Counted from the first letter of the stretch, positions 37,426 through 52,275 are shown. The stretch is 64,000 nucleotides of DNA from JADJOM01 sp963817435 (GCA_963817435.1 CAWFNY010000001.1:62001-126000), one strand, 5' to 3'. Notes: a model not told the origin generated them from the sequence alone. Numbers and translations: made by a program.

Positions 37426-38387
37426 CGCGCGTCCTCCTGACCGGGGCGGCGGGCTTCATCGGATCGCATCTCGCGGAGCGGCTGCTGGCCCGGGGCGACG
37501 TCGTGGTCGGCATCGACAACTTCGACCCGTTCTACGCTCGCCCGGTCAAGGAAGCCAACCTGCAGCGCGCCCGCAGCCATGCGGCGTTCAGCTTCAGCGA
37601 GACGGACATCCTCGACACAGGGGCGCTGGCCCCGCTGCTCACGCCCGACACCGTCATCGTGCATCTCGCCGCCAAGGCCGGCGTGCGGCCCTCGCTCCAG
37701 GATCCGACCGGGTACGTTCGCGCGAACATCACCGGCACCCAGTCGGTCCTCGAGGCGGCCTGCCGGGCCGGCGTCAGCCGGATGGTGTTCGGCTCCTCCT
37801 CCTCAGTCTACGGCGACGACACCACGCCACCGTTTCGCGAGGACGCCGCGGCGGTGCATCCGATCTCTCCCTACGCGGCGACCAAGCGGGCGGGGGAACT
37901 GGTGCTGGAGGCCCTCGCGCCGCATCATGGTCTCCGCGTCGCCTCGCTCCGGTTCTTCACCGTCTACGGACCCCGGCAGCGTCCCGACCTCGCGATCCAC
38001 AGCTTCACCCGGCGGATCAGCGCCGGGGAGCCGATCACCATGTTCGGGGATGGCAGCGAGGCCCGCGACTACACCTATATTGATGACATCGTGAGTGGCG
38101 TCGTGTCGGCTCTCGACTGGACCCAGGGGGCGCCGGCCGGCCTCGAGGCCTTCAATCTGGGCGGCAACGAGACCATAGCGCTCTCGCGTATGATCGCCGA
38201 GATTTCCGCCGCGCTGGGCATGGAGGCCCGGATCGAGCGGGGGGGACGCCAGCCCGGGGATGTCCGGCTCACCGCGGCCGACCTGACCAAGTCCGGCCGG
38301 ATGCTGGGGTATCGTCCGGCCACGCCATTCCCCGAAGGGATTCGCCGTTTCGTCGCCTGGTTCCGGGAGACTCATGCGCGTCAGTGA
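37422..38387 (+). CDS. NAD-dependent epimerase (UDP-glucuronate 4-epimerase-like)
   Basis: A 321-residue SDR with TGAAGFIGSHLAERLL, NFDPFYARPVKEANL (close to the YYDPxLK motif of UDP-GlcA 4-epimerases), HLAAKAGVRPSLQDP, SSSVYGDD and YAATKRAGE (Tyr ~151). It probably interconverts UDP-glucuronate and UDP-galacturonate, fed by ugd. It overlaps the next gene by 14 bp. Confidence 0.87.
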   Translation: MTRVLLTGAAGFIGSHLAERLLARGDVVVGIDNFDPFYARPVKEANLQRARSHAAFSFSETDILDTGALAPLLTPDTVIVHLAAKAGVRPSLQDPTGYVRANITGTQSVLEAACRAGVSRMVFGSSSSVYGDDTTPPFREDAAAVHPISPYAATKRAGELVLEALAPHHGLRVASLRFFTVYGPRQRPDLAIHSFTRRISAGEPITMFGDGSEARDYTYIDDIVSGVVSALDWTQGAPAGLEAFNLGGNETIALSRMIAEISAALGMEARIERGGRQPGDVRLTAADLTKSGRMLGYRPATPFPEGIRRFVAWFRETHARQ

Positions 38388-39081
38388 CGAACCGCTGATC
38401 AATCAGGCCCGCGAGCGCTTCGCGCTGCAGGACTACTACGGCGCGGTGCACCTGCTCCGGGAAATCGTGGAGTCCGGCCGCGACTTCGCCGACTGCCACC
38501 ACCTCCTCGGGCTCAGCTATGCGATGCTGGGCCAGCCGCAGCGGGCGCTGGAGCACTTCGGCAAGGCACTCGAGCTGAATCCGCGATACATCGAGGCACA
38601 TATCCACCGCGGCATCCTGCTGAACGACCTCGGGCGCACCGAGGAGGCGGAGGACGCCTTCCGGCACGCCGCGGCGCACAACGCGGCCCAGGAGTCCGGC
38701 TTTCCGGCGCACGTCGCGGCCAATCTCGCGAACCATCATGCGCTGCTCGCCGCCGCCTATGCCGAGGCGGGCGCGATGACCATGGCCATCGAGCAGTACC
38801 GCCGCGCGGTGGAACTGGGGCCGAACTTCGCCGATCTCCGCTACAAGCTCGCCCGGGTACTGCTCGAGTCGGGGGATGTGCTGTCGGCGCGTGAGGAGCT
38901 GGAACGGGTGGTCGGCGATCGCCCCAACTTCGTCGATGCGCTGGCCTCGCTCGGGCTGGCCCGCTATCTCTCGGGCGACGCCGCCGGGGCGCAGCAGGTC
39001 TGGCGGGACTGTCTGCTGGCGCGTCCCAAGAATGCCCGCGTCGAGGCCTACCTCGCGATGCTGGAGCGGACCAGCGAGTGA
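38374..39081 (+). CDS. TPR repeat protein
   Basis: A 235-residue soluble protein of about five tetratricopeptide repeats (for example CHHLLGLSYAMLGQPQRALE, HIHRGILLNDLGRTEEAEDA, VELGPNFADLRYKLARVL). It has no signal peptide and is therefore probably cytoplasmic. It overlaps the epimerase gene upstream and a TPR lipoprotein gene downstream. It is likely a scaffold or assembly adaptor; no partner can be named. Confidence 0.85.
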   Translation: MRVSDEPLINQARERFALQDYYGAVHLLREIVESGRDFADCHHLLGLSYAMLGQPQRALEHFGKALELNPRYIEAHIHRGILLNDLGRTEEAEDAFRHAAAHNAAQESGFPAHVAANLANHHALLAAAYAEAGAMTMAIEQYRRAVELGPNFADLRYKLARVLLESGDVLSAREELERVVGDRPNFVDALASLGLARYLSGDAAGAQQVWRDCLLARPKNARVEAYLAMLERTSE

Positions 39082-39971
39082 AACGCTGGGCCCTGCCGCT
39101 CGTCTTCCTTCTGGCCTGCAACGGCTCCGCCGCCGATCATGAGCGGCTGGGCGACACCGCCTACGGCCAGGGGGAGTATGCCACCGCGCTCGACGAATAC
39201 CGCACTGCCAGCCGCAACGAGGCTGATGCCCGCCTCTGGGCCAAGCTCGGAGCGGCCGCCCTGAAAGCAGGAGAATATCGTGAGGCGGCGCAGGCCTACG
39301 AGCGGCTGGCGAGCGCCGACGCGAGCCGCGTGACCGAGGCCGCGCGCGGGCTGGAGCAGGTGGCCCGCGCCGCGGATCAGGCGGGCGTGGGCCTGGCGCT
39401 GGCAGAATCGGTGGAGGATCTGCGCCGCCTCGCGCCGGAGCGGGTGAGTCCGCGGTATACGATCGCCCTCGTGAAAAGCGGCCGGCTGGAGCCGGCCCAG
39501 GCGGTGGGGATCGGCCCGAACGCGCTGGCGGCCGCCGGTGACGCATCCGCGGTCGACCAGATGCTGGTCCAGTTCGGGACCGCCCTGCAGAGCACCACCG
39601 CGTGTGCCGACGCCGCCGACGTCTATCAGACGGTGCTGCGGCGTAGCCGCGATGCCGCCCTTCGGCAGCGGGCGGCGACGGGACTGGGTGTGTGCGGAAT
39701 GCAGCTCGGGCTCGAGGCGCTGCTGCTGCAGAAGCCGGAGATCGCGCTGCAGTGGTTCGGCCGGGTCGTCGCCACGGACTCCCTGTCCGAGGCGGGCCGC
39801 CGGGCCCTGATCGGCATGGGGGACGCACGGATCGCCCAGGGCGACCTGCTCGGGGCGACGATCGCGTTTCAGGACGCCATGAAGCCGGGGGCGAGCGATT
39901 CGATCGCCGCGATGGCCTCGGCGCGGCTCGCGCAACTTGGCGCGAAGGCCGCCTCGGCGGATTCCCAGTGA
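39078..39971 (+). CDS. TPR-like lipoprotein
   Basis: A 297-residue protein with lipobox VFLLAC (Cys ~14) and helical repeats (HERLGDTAYGQGEYATALDE, LWAKLGAAALKAGEYREAAQ). Its last base is the first of the next gene's ATG. It forms a trio with the cytoplasmic TPR protein and the BamD-like lipoprotein. The function is unknown; an envelope location is inferred from the lipobox. Confidence 0.78.
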   Translation: MKRWALPLVFLLACNGSAADHERLGDTAYGQGEYATALDEYRTASRNEADARLWAKLGAAALKAGEYREAAQAYERLASADASRVTEAARGLEQVARAADQAGVGLALAESVEDLRRLAPERVSPRYTIALVKSGRLEPAQAVGIGPNALAAAGDASAVDQMLVQFGTALQSTTACADAADVYQTVLRRSRDAALRQRAATGLGVCGMQLGLEALLLQKPEIALQWFGRVVATDSLSEAGRRALIGMGDARIAQGDLLGATIAFQDAMKPGASDSIAAMASARLAQLGAKAASADSQ

Positions 39972-40792
39972 TGAGAGGATGGAAACCAGTGCGCCTGCCT
40001 TCTCGCGCGGCCCTCACCGCGCTCGCCCTGCTTGCCGTCGCCTGCGGCCACCGGGGTGCGAAACCCGTGACGGGACCGACGCCGGTCACGACCGGGATTT
40101 CCCGGGATGAGGTCGAGGGCCTCTGGGCGCGCGCCAAGCGGGAGTATTCCCAGGGGCACTGGGGCAAGGCGGCGACGCTGCTCGAGCGAGTGACGCTCGA
40201 AGTGCCGGACCGGGATACCCTCGCGATCGAGGCCCGCTTCCGGCTCGCCGAGTCCTATCTGGGGCAGAAGAATCAGCTGCAGGCGGCGCGCGAGTTCCGG
40301 AAAGTCTCCGACGACACCCCTGACGCGGCCCTCGCCCCGGACGCGCTCCTCCGCGCCGGCGATGCCTACGCCGATCTCTGGCGGCGCCCGGAGCTCGACC
40401 CCACGTACGGGCAGACCGCGCTCGCGACGTATCAGGAGTTGCTCAACCGGTATCCCGATTCCCCGGCGACCGCGCGGGGCCGGCTGCGGATCGCCGAGCT
40501 CGAGGAGTCCTTCGCCCGCAAGGAGTACAAGGCTGCGGACTACTACTACAAGCTCAAGGCCTACGATTCGGCGATTCTCTACCTGAAGGACATCGCCGCG
40601 ACCTATCCCCGCGCCGCGGTCACTCCGGTGGCGCTGCTCAAGCTGGTCGAGTCCTATCGCAAGGTCGGGTACGCCGAGGATCTGATGGAGACCTGCAGCT
40701 ACATCCGGCGGTATCACCCGACCAGCCCGGGCGTGGATCGGTTGTGCCCCGCGCCCCGGGACACGACGGCCCCCGCGCCAGCGGGGACCTAG
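39971..40792 (+). CDS. bamD: BamD-like outer membrane assembly lipoprotein
   Basis: A 273-residue lipoprotein (lipobox LLAVAC, Cys ~24) with five TPR-like repeats: EGLWARAKREYSQGHWGKAA, IEARFRLAESYLGQKNQLQA, GQTALATYQELLNRYPDSPA, ARKEYKAADYYYKLKAYDSA. These match YfiO/BamD, which works with BamA to insert outer-membrane beta-barrels. It is followed by nadD and secA. The assignment fits repeat order and spacing; no bamA is in the window. Confidence 0.83.
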   Translation: MRGWKPVRLPSRAALTALALLAVACGHRGAKPVTGPTPVTTGISRDEVEGLWARAKREYSQGHWGKAATLLERVTLEVPDRDTLAIEARFRLAESYLGQKNQLQAAREFRKVSDDTPDAALAPDALLRAGDAYADLWRRPELDPTYGQTALATYQELLNRYPDSPATARGRLRIAELEESFARKEYKAADYYYKLKAYDSAILYLKDIAATYPRAAVTPVALLKLVESYRKVGYAEDLMETCSYIRRYHPTSPGVDRLCPAPRDTTAPAPAGT

Positions 40793-40836
40793 GCCGGGCG
40801 CGACGCGCGGCCCGCATCCGTGCCCTCAGCCCTCCC

Positions 40837-41401
40837 ATGATCGGCATCTTCGGCGGGTCCTTCGATCCGATTCATCACGGACATCTGCTCGCCGCGCAGG
40901 CCGTCGTCGAAGCGCTGGGCCTCGAGGAGCTGCGGTTCGTTCCGGCGCGGGAGCAACCCTTCAAGATCGGGCGGCACGCCGCACCGGCCGAAGCGCGGGC
41001 GCGGATGGTCTCCCTCGCGATCGCCGGGGAGCCGCGGTTCAGGCTCGAGCGGGCGGAACTCGACCGTGCCGGCCCTTCCTACACTGTTGATACGCTGCGC
41101 TCGCTTCGCGCCCGGGAGCCGGGCCGGGAATTCGCCCTCCTGGTCGGTGCCGATGCCGCGCGCGACCTGCCGACGTGGCATCAGGCGGAGGCTTTGCCCG
41201 GGCTCGCCACCCTGGTGGTCTTCGCCCGCCCCGGCGTGACCCTGCCGACGCTGCCCTGGCCGGTGCGTGGCGTCACGGTCCCCGCCGTTGACATCTCGGC
41301 GACCGAAATCCGCCGACGGGTTGCCGAGGGGCGGCCGATCCGCTACTGGCTGCCTGACCCGGTCGCGGAGTGTATCGCCGCGGACCGGTTATATTTGCCC
41401 G

Positions 41402-41409
<8 letters not shown>
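40837..41409 (+). CDS. nadD: Nicotinate-nucleotide adenylyltransferase
   Basis: A 190-residue nucleotidyltransferase with GIFGGSFDPIHHGHLLAAQA (HxGH), PAREQPFK and the ISATEIRRRVAEG C-terminal motif. It converts NaMN to deamido-NAD. The ATG at 40837 was chosen because homology starts at residue 1. Its end overlaps the secA start by 8 bp. Confidence 0.95.
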
Positions 41410-44581
<3,172 letters not shown>

Positions 44582-44619
44582 GGCCTCATCCTGCCAGTCG
44601 GCTGGGCGAGCCGCAGATC

Positions 44620-44651
44620 GAAACCCCCGGGGATTCCCTCCCGGGGGTTTC
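44620..44651 (+). terminator. Terminator-like hairpin after secA
   Basis: A perfect 12-bp stem GAAACCCCCGGG/CCCGGGGGTTTC closes an 8-nt loop. The T residues lie inside the 3' arm and no longer tract follows. It is 38 bp after the secA stop and 83 bp before radC. Confidence 0.75.
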
Positions 44652-44734
44652 GGCGTCAGGGACCCTGCCTGACCGTGAGCGGGCGCGCGTTTTCCGGGTG
44701 AGCGGACCGGGGCAGACTGTCCTCATCATGGGGG

Positions 44735-45414
44735 ATGAGTCACCCCGACCCAGCCACTCTGTCCCCCGATCTGCCAAGGGAGCGCCTGTGGGCGCTGGGC
44801 GCCTCCGCGTTGACGTCAGGCGAACTTGTCGCCATCCTGCTAGGGACCGGGGATGCCGGCGTGGCCGCTCGAGCGGTCGCGGACACCCTGCTGCAGCGGG
44901 GTGGGGGCTCGCTTCGAAGCCTCGCCGCGCGGCCACCGGCCGAGTTGACCCGGACCCGCGGGGTGGGGCCGGCCAAGGCGGCCCGGTTGCTTGCCGCCTT
45001 TGAGTTGGCGGCCCGTCTTCTGCAGGAACAACGGCCGTCGCTGCCGCGCGTGGGCGACCCCTCGGATGTCGCGGCGCTGCTCGGGCCGCGGCTGAGGGAC
45101 CTGGCGGTGGAGGAGTTCCACGTCCTGGCCCTCGACAGCCAGAGCCGGGTGCGACGCGATGTCCTGGTGACGCGCGGCCTGCTCAATAGCGCGCTGGTGC
45201 ATCCGCGCGAGGTCTTCCGGGCCGCGATCGCGGAGGCTGCCGCGGGGATCATCGTGGTGCACAACCATCCGAGCGGCGATCCCACGCCGTCGCCGGAGGA
45301 CCGGGCCGTCACCCGCCAGCTGGTCGAGGCGGGGCGGCTGCTTGACCTGCCGGTCTACGATCATGTGATCGTGGCCGGAGACCGTTTCCTGAGCTTCGTG
45401 ACCGCAGGACTCTT

Positions 45415-45418
<4 letters not shown>
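44735..45418 (+). CDS. radC: RadC/JAB-domain protein
   Basis: A 227-residue protein: an N-terminal helix-hairpin-helix-like region (AELTRTRGVGPAKAARLLAA) followed by a JAMM metalloprotease-like domain with HNHPSGDPTPSPED (~res 175), EEFHVLALDSQSRV and KGLLNSALVHPREVF-like sequence. The family's biochemical role is unsettled. It overlaps the RelA/SpoT gene by GTGA. Confidence 0.92.
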
Positions 45419-47589
<2,171 letters not shown>

Positions 47590-47594
47590 GATCC

Positions 47595-48008
47595 ATGACC
47601 AGCCACTGGCTCCTCAAGACCGAACCGTCGACCTATTCCTTCGATCGGCTCGTCGCCGACAAGCGCGCGGTGTGGGATGGCGTCCGCAACAACCTCGCGC
47701 TCATTCACCTGCGCGCCATGAAGCCGGGTGACCGGGTCCTGATCTACCACTCAGGCGCCGAGAAGGCCGTCGTCGGGACGGCCAGGATCACCGCCGCCGC
47801 GTATCCCGACCCCAAAGGCACCGATCCCAAACAGGTCGTGGTCGACGTCTCGCCCGACACGAAACTGGGCTCCCCCGTTCCGCTGGCCGCGATCAAGGCC
47901 GATCCCGCGCTGGCCGAGCTTCCGCTGATCCGGAACTCGCGCCTGTCGGTCATGCCGGTGACCGCAGATCAGTGGAAGCGGATCATCGCGCAGGGCTCCC
48001 GAACATAG
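47595..48008 (+). CDS. EVE domain protein
   Basis: A 137-residue PUA-like protein with HWLLKTEPSTYSFDRLVADK, WDGVRNNLALIHLRAMKPGD and YHSGAEKAVVGTARI. EVE domains are PUA-like folds that bind modified nucleobases. It sits 5 bp after the RSH gene. No restriction or DNA-modification genes flank it. Confidence 0.9.
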   Translation: MTSHWLLKTEPSTYSFDRLVADKRAVWDGVRNNLALIHLRAMKPGDRVLIYHSGAEKAVVGTARITAAAYPDPKGTDPKQVVVDVSPDTKLGSPVPLAAIKADPALAELPLIRNSRLSVMPVTADQWKRIIAQGSRT

Positions 48009-48034
48009 GCCGAAGCCAGTATATTGGGGCCGCC

Positions 48035-50089
48035 ATGTCGAGCCCCGTCTTCCAGGTCATCGCGCCCTTCGAGCCCGCCGGCGATCAGCCCCGGGCCATC
48101 GCCCAGCTTTCCGAGGGGCTGCTCCAGGGCGAGCGGTACCAGACCCTCCTCGGCGTCACCGGCTCCGGCAAGACGATGACCCTTGCCCACGTCATCGCCA
48201 ACTACGGCAAGCCGACGCTCGTGCTGTCCCACAACAAGACGCTGGCGGCCCAGCTCTATGGCGAGCTGCGCCAGTTCCTGCCCAACAACGCGGTCGAGTA
48301 CTTCGTCTCGTACTACGACTACTACCAGCCCGAGGCGTACGTCCCGACGACGGATGTCTACATCGAGAAGGACGCCTCGATCAACGCGGACATCGAGAGC
48401 CTGCGGCTGCGTGCCACCTCGAGCCTCATGGAGCGCGAGGACGTGGTGATCGTCGCGACGGTCAGCGCCATCTACGGCCTTGGCGACCCGGTCGAGTACC
48501 GGAAGCTGCTCGTCACGGCGGAGAAGGGGGAACAGAAGGGGCGCGACAGTCTGCTCACCGATCTGGTGCGCATCCAGTATGGCCGCAACGATGTGAGCTT
48601 CGAGCAGGGCACCTTCCGGGTCCGTGGCGACACCGTCGAGATCTTTCCGGCCTATGCCGAGCAGGCGGTTCGGGTGGAGTTCTGGGGCGACACGGTGGAG
48701 CGCATCACCAGGATCGACCCGCTGACCGGCAAGGCGACGGCGAATCTCGACCGCTGCGCCATCTATCCGGCCAAGCATTTCGTGACCCAGCGTCCCACGA
48801 TCGAGCGGGCGGTGAAGCTGATCCGCGCCGAACTGGTGGAGCGACTGGCGCTGCTTCGCGGTGCGGGCAAGCTGCTCGAGGCCCAGCGGCTCGAATCGCG
48901 CACGACGTTCGATGTCGAGATGATGCTGGAGGTCGGGACCTGCGCCGGCATCGAGAACTACTCGCGCCACTTTTCGGGGCGCCAGGAGGGCGAGCGCCCC
49001 GCCTGCCTGTTCGACTATTTCCCGGCCGAGTTTCTCGTCGTCGCGGACGAGTCCCACGTCACGCTGCCGCAGATCGGCGGCATGTTCAACGGCGACCGGG
49101 CCCGGAAACAGACCCTGGTCGAATACGGATTCCGGCTGCCCTCGGCGCTCGACAACCGTCCCCTGCACTTCGATGAGTTCATGGCGCTCACACCGCAGCT
49201 GCTCGCGGTCTCGGCGACGCCGGGCGAGCTGGAATTGCGGCTGTCGAACGGGCATGTCGTCGAGCAGATCATCCGCCCCACCGGGCTCGTCGACCCCGAG
49301 GTGATGATCCGTCCGGTGAAGGGCCAGGTGGACGACCTCCTCGGCGAGATCCGCGAACGCGCCCGGAGGCGGGAGCGCGTGCTCGTCACCACGCTGACCA
49401 AGCGGATGGCCGAGGATCTCACCGACTACATGCAGCAGACCGGCGTGCGGGTGAGGTACCTCCATTCGGACATCGATGCGATCGAGCGGATGGAGATTCT
49501 CCGCGGGCTGCGCCTCGGGGAGTTCGATGTGCTGGTCGGGATCAACCTGCTTCGCGAGGGCCTCGACCTGCCGGAGGTGTCGCTGGTCGCCATTCTGGAT
49601 GCCGACCAGGAGGGATTCCTCCGATCCGATCGCTCGCTCATCCAGACGGTGGGTCGAGCCGCGCGCCACATCAACGGCAAGGCGATTCTCTATGCCGACC
49701 GGATGACCGGCTCCATGGAACGCGCGCTGGCCGAGATGAATCGGCGGCGCGCAATCCAGGTCGCCTACAATCTGGAGCACGGGATCACGCCCCGGTCGAT
49801 CATCAAGTCGCTCGAAGAGGTCAAGCTCACGACCCGCGTGGCCGATGCCCGGACCGAGAAGGTCGAGAAGAAGCGGGAGGAGCGGCTCGTCGAACTCGAC
49901 TTCCGCGATCCGGCCAAGCGGGCGCAGACCATCGCGGCGCTCGAACGGCAGATGAAGGAGGCCGCGGCCAACCTCGAATTCGAGATGGCGGCGCTGCTGC
50001 GCGATCAGGTCAACGAGCTGCGCGCACTGGATGCGCCCGATGTGGCGCGGGGCGGCGCCGCTCCGCCCCGGGCCAGAAGGCGGGCATGA
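48035..50089 (+). CDS. uvrB: UvrABC system protein B
   Basis: A 684-residue helicase with Walker A GVTGSGKTMTLA (~41), the beta-hairpin SYYDYYQPEAYVP, TATVSAIYGLGDP-like ATVSAIYGLGDP, the DEAD-box equivalent VVADESHVTLPQIGGMFNGD, helicase domain GINLLREGLDLPEVSL and the C-terminal UVR motif QMKEAAANLEFEMAALLRDQ. It verifies DNA damage in nucleotide-excision repair. The ATG at 48035 was chosen because homology begins there. Confidence 0.96.
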   Translation: MSSPVFQVIAPFEPAGDQPRAIAQLSEGLLQGERYQTLLGVTGSGKTMTLAHVIANYGKPTLVLSHNKTLAAQLYGELRQFLPNNAVEYFVSYYDYYQPEAYVPTTDVYIEKDASINADIESLRLRATSSLMEREDVVIVATVSAIYGLGDPVEYRKLLVTAEKGEQKGRDSLLTDLVRIQYGRNDVSFEQGTFRVRGDTVEIFPAYAEQAVRVEFWGDTVERITRIDPLTGKATANLDRCAIYPAKHFVTQRPTIERAVKLIRAELVERLALLRGAGKLLEAQRLESRTTFDVEMMLEVGTCAGIENYSRHFSGRQEGERPACLFDYFPAEFLVVADESHVTLPQIGGMFNGDRARKQTLVEYGFRLPSALDNRPLHFDEFMALTPQLLAVSATPGELELRLSNGHVVEQIIRPTGLVDPEVMIRPVKGQVDDLLGEIRERARRRERVLVTTLTKRMAEDLTDYMQQTGVRVRYLHSDIDAIERMEILRGLRLGEFDVLVGINLLREGLDLPEVSLVAILDADQEGFLRSDRSLIQTVGRAARHINGKAILYADRMTGSMERALAEMNRRRAIQVAYNLEHGITPRSIIKSLEEVKLTTRVADARTEKVEKKREERLVELDFRDPAKRAQTIAALERQMKEAAANLEFEMAALLRDQVNELRALDAPDVARGGAAPPRARRRA

Positions 50090-50499
50090 TCCGCCACCTG
50101 ACCGAGCCGGAGCTGATCGCCGAAGGCGAATCGCTCGGCCGGCGGCTGGACGCGAAATCGATCGTCGCGCTCGAGGGAGAGCTCGGTGCGGGCAAGACCA
50201 CCTTCGCCCAGGCGATCGCCCGCGGGCTCGGCGTGCTCGCACCCGCATCGAGCCCGACGTATGGGCTCGTGCACCGGTACGAGGGACGCCGGGGCCCGGT
50301 TTTCCACCTCGATTGTTACCGGCTGAAGCATCCGGAGGAAGCGGCTGATCTCGACTGGGAGACGCTGCTCGAGGACGGCGATGCCGTTCTGGTCGAGTGG
50401 CCGGAGCGCGCGGGGCCGTGGCTGCCCCGACCCACCCGCCGGATCCGGTTCCTGCACCTCCCCGACGAGCGGCTGCGTGGGGTCGAGGACCTCGTCTGA
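50086..50499 (+). CDS. tsaE: tRNA threonylcarbamoyladenosine biosynthesis ATPase TsaE
   Basis: A 137-residue P-loop protein with LEGELGAGKTTFAQAIARGL (~res 29-48), SPTYGLVHRY and DCYRL...DWETLLEDGDAVLVEWPER. It works with TsaB and TsaD to make t6A37 in ANN-decoding tRNAs. The next gene is tsaB, overlapping by one base; tsaD is not in the window. Confidence 0.94.
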   Translation: MIRHLTEPELIAEGESLGRRLDAKSIVALEGELGAGKTTFAQAIARGLGVLAPASSPTYGLVHRYEGRRGPVFHLDCYRLKHPEEAADLDWETLLEDGDAVLVEWPERAGPWLPRPTRRIRFLHLPDERLRGVEDLV

Positions 50500-51179
50500 T
50501 GTGGCTGGCTCTCGATACCGCGACCGACTCGGCATCCGTGGCCCTCGGCCTGCCGGGGCGCGTGCTCGCGCGCGAGACCATCGCGGGGGCGCGGCGCCAC
50601 GCGTCCGGCCTGCTGCCGGCCATCGAACGGTGCCTCGCCGAAGTCGGTGCCGGGTTCGCGGAGATCGAAGGCCTCGTGCTTGCGGACGGGCCGGGGAGTT
50701 TTACCGGACTCCGGGTCGGGGCCTCGGTGGCCAAGGCCCTCATCCGGGTGCGGCCCATGCCGCTCTGGGTCGCGCCGTCGCTGCTGGTGTGCGCGGCCGG
50801 CGCTCCCCGCGTGGAGGGCCAGACGTTACTGGCAGTCAGCAACGCGCTTCGAGGCGAGCTCTTCGTCGCCGCCTACCGGATGTATCCGGGCCGCGTTGAG
50901 ACGGTGCTGGCGCCGTCGGTCCGGACACCGGACCAGATCCCCGCGCGCGTCGCGGGCGACTGCCGGCTGGTCGGCCCCTCCGCGGCGGTGCTCGGTGGGC
51001 AGCCGACCTGGCCCGATGCCGGCGCGCTGCTCGGTCTCGTCGGGGTGGCGGGCGGTGTGCTCGCCGTGTCCGCGGCGGCAGCTTGGGAGCCTGACTACGG
51101 CCGACCGGCTGAGGCGCAGGTGAAGTGGGAGCGGGACCATGGCCGGCCCCTGGCAGATCCGGCGCGCGCGCACGGCTGA
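50499..51179 (+). CDS. tsaB: tRNA threonylcarbamoyladenosine biosynthesis protein TsaB
   Basis: A 226-residue ASKHA-fold protein: LALDTATDSASVALGL, ARRHASGLLPAIERCL, DGPGSFTGLRVGASVAKAL. It scaffolds the TsaD-TsaE complex. The C-terminal ~60 residues are less conserved. It overlaps rimI by 41 bp and follows tsaE directly. Confidence 0.93.
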   Translation: MWLALDTATDSASVALGLPGRVLARETIAGARRHASGLLPAIERCLAEVGAGFAEIEGLVLADGPGSFTGLRVGASVAKALIRVRPMPLWVAPSLLVCAAGAPRVEGQTLLAVSNALRGELFVAAYRMYPGRVETVLAPSVRTPDQIPARVAGDCRLVGPSAAVLGGQPTWPDAGALLGLVGVAGGVLAVSAAAAWEPDYGRPAEAQVKWERDHGRPLADPARAHG

Positions 51180-51597
51180 CGGCCGCCGCCTGGTTCCGCT
51201 CGAGCGGCGCTGCTTCAGCGATCCGTGGAGCGCCGAGGCGTTCGAGGAGCTGTTCTCCTCGCCCTTCGGCCGCGGCTTCGTGGCGGAGCATCTTGGCGAG
51301 GTCGACGGGTACCTTGTCGCTCGGGCCGTCGCCGGCGAAGGAGAGATTCTCAACCTGGCGGTCGCGCCCGAGGTCCGTGGTCAGGGACTGGGAGCCCGGC
51401 TGCTGCAGACGGCGCTCGACAGCCTGGTGGAAGCGGGCGCCCGGGAGGTGTTTCTCGAGGTGCGCGAAAGCAACCTGACCGCCCAGTCGCTCTATACCCA
51501 CCGTGGCTTTCGGCCGATCGGCCGGCGGACGCGCTACTACCGGAATCCGGTGGAGGATGCGATTGTCCTCCGCCTCGCGCTGCCGGGGGGCGCGTGA
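51139..51597 (+). CDS. rimI: Ribosomal-protein-alanine N-acetyltransferase RimI-like
   Basis: A 152-residue GNAT acetyltransferase with FSDPWSAEAFEELFSS, EILNLAVAPEVRGQGLGARL (acetyl-CoA loop), VRESNLTAQSLYTHRGF and IGRRTRYYRNPVEDAIVL. tsaE-tsaB-rimI is the common order. The canonical role is acetylation of S18 N-terminal alanine; GNAT enzymes vary, so substrate is inferred. Confidence 0.9.
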   Translation: MAGPWQIRRARTADGRRLVPLERRCFSDPWSAEAFEELFSSPFGRGFVAEHLGEVDGYLVARAVAGEGEILNLAVAPEVRGQGLGARLLQTALDSLVEAGAREVFLEVRESNLTAQSLYTHRGFRPIGRRTRYYRNPVEDAIVLRLALPGGA

Positions 51598-51704
51598 TCC
51601 GGGTACGCCGGCACTAGATTTCGGATAACCGGCCGGCACACCCCGTCGTTACTGTAGGGGCGTGTCCGCCCATCATTCTGCTCCCAACAGCAGTGGAGGT
51701 TCCC

Positions 51705-52211
51705 GTGAGTCGCAGCCTGAACAAAGTCATCCTGATCGGCAACCTCGGCCAGGATCCGGAAGTCCGCAGCATCGCCAACGGTGGCCGCGTCGCCAACTTC
51801 AGCCTGGCGACGAGCCGGCAGTGGTCCGGTCAGGGCGGTGACAAGCAGGAGAAGACGGAGTGGCACCGTATCGTCGCCTGGAACAACAGCAAGGGTGCCG
51901 GGACGGGGCTGGCCGATGTGGTCGAGAAGTACGTCAAGAAGGGCGACAAGCTCTACGTCGAAGGGCGGATCGAGTACCGCTCCTGGCAGGACAAGGAGGG
52001 ACAGACTCGCTACACGACGGAAATCATCGCGAGCGAGATCATCATGCTCTCCGGCAAGGGCGGGGGCGGGGAAGGCGGCTACACCCCCGCGCGCGCGAGC
52101 GCCGGCGCCGCGGCTGGCTCCAGCACGCCGGCCAAGAAGGAGGGCAAGGAGGAAGCCTTCGGGGACTTCCCCGAGGCGCTCGACAGCGAGGATGATGATC
52201 TGCCGTTCTGA
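51705..52211 (+). CDS. ssb: Single-stranded DNA-binding protein
   Basis: A 168-residue protein: OB-fold VILIGNLGQDPEVRS, SRQWSGQ, TEWHRIVAW, YVEGRIEYRSWQD, a Gly/Ala-rich linker, and the acidic tip DDDLPF that recruits partners. GGAGG at 51695-51699 sets the GTG start at 51705. CTGCT/AGCAG (51679-51694) forms a small hairpin next to the ribosome-binding site. A long hairpin lies downstream. Confidence 0.96.
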   Translation: MSRSLNKVILIGNLGQDPEVRSIANGGRVANFSLATSRQWSGQGGDKQEKTEWHRIVAWNNSKGAGTGLADVVEKYVKKGDKLYVEGRIEYRSWQDKEGQTRYTTEIIASEIIMLSGKGGGGEGGYTPARASAGAAAGSSTPAKKEGKEEAFGDFPEALDSEDDDLPF

Positions 52212-52233
52212 TTGATTGCTCGGCGTTCATTCC

Positions 52234-52275
52234 CAGCCGCCGGTCACCAGCGTCTCTGCTGGTGGCTGGCGGCTG
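52234..52275 (+). repeat. 18-bp hairpin between ssb and the Fae-like gene
   Basis: Bases 52234-52251 (CAGCCGCCGGTCACCAGC) pair throughout with 52258-52275 around the loop GTCTCT, using two G-U pairs and no mismatch. No T-tract follows. It lies 49 bp before the Fae-like start and could separate that transcript from ssb or influence its translation. Confidence 0.75.

Noticed and set aside
47969..50842. 957-codon - strand open frame opposite uvrB and the tsa genes
   Set aside because: It crosses several well-identified + strand genes and shows only compositional artefacts.
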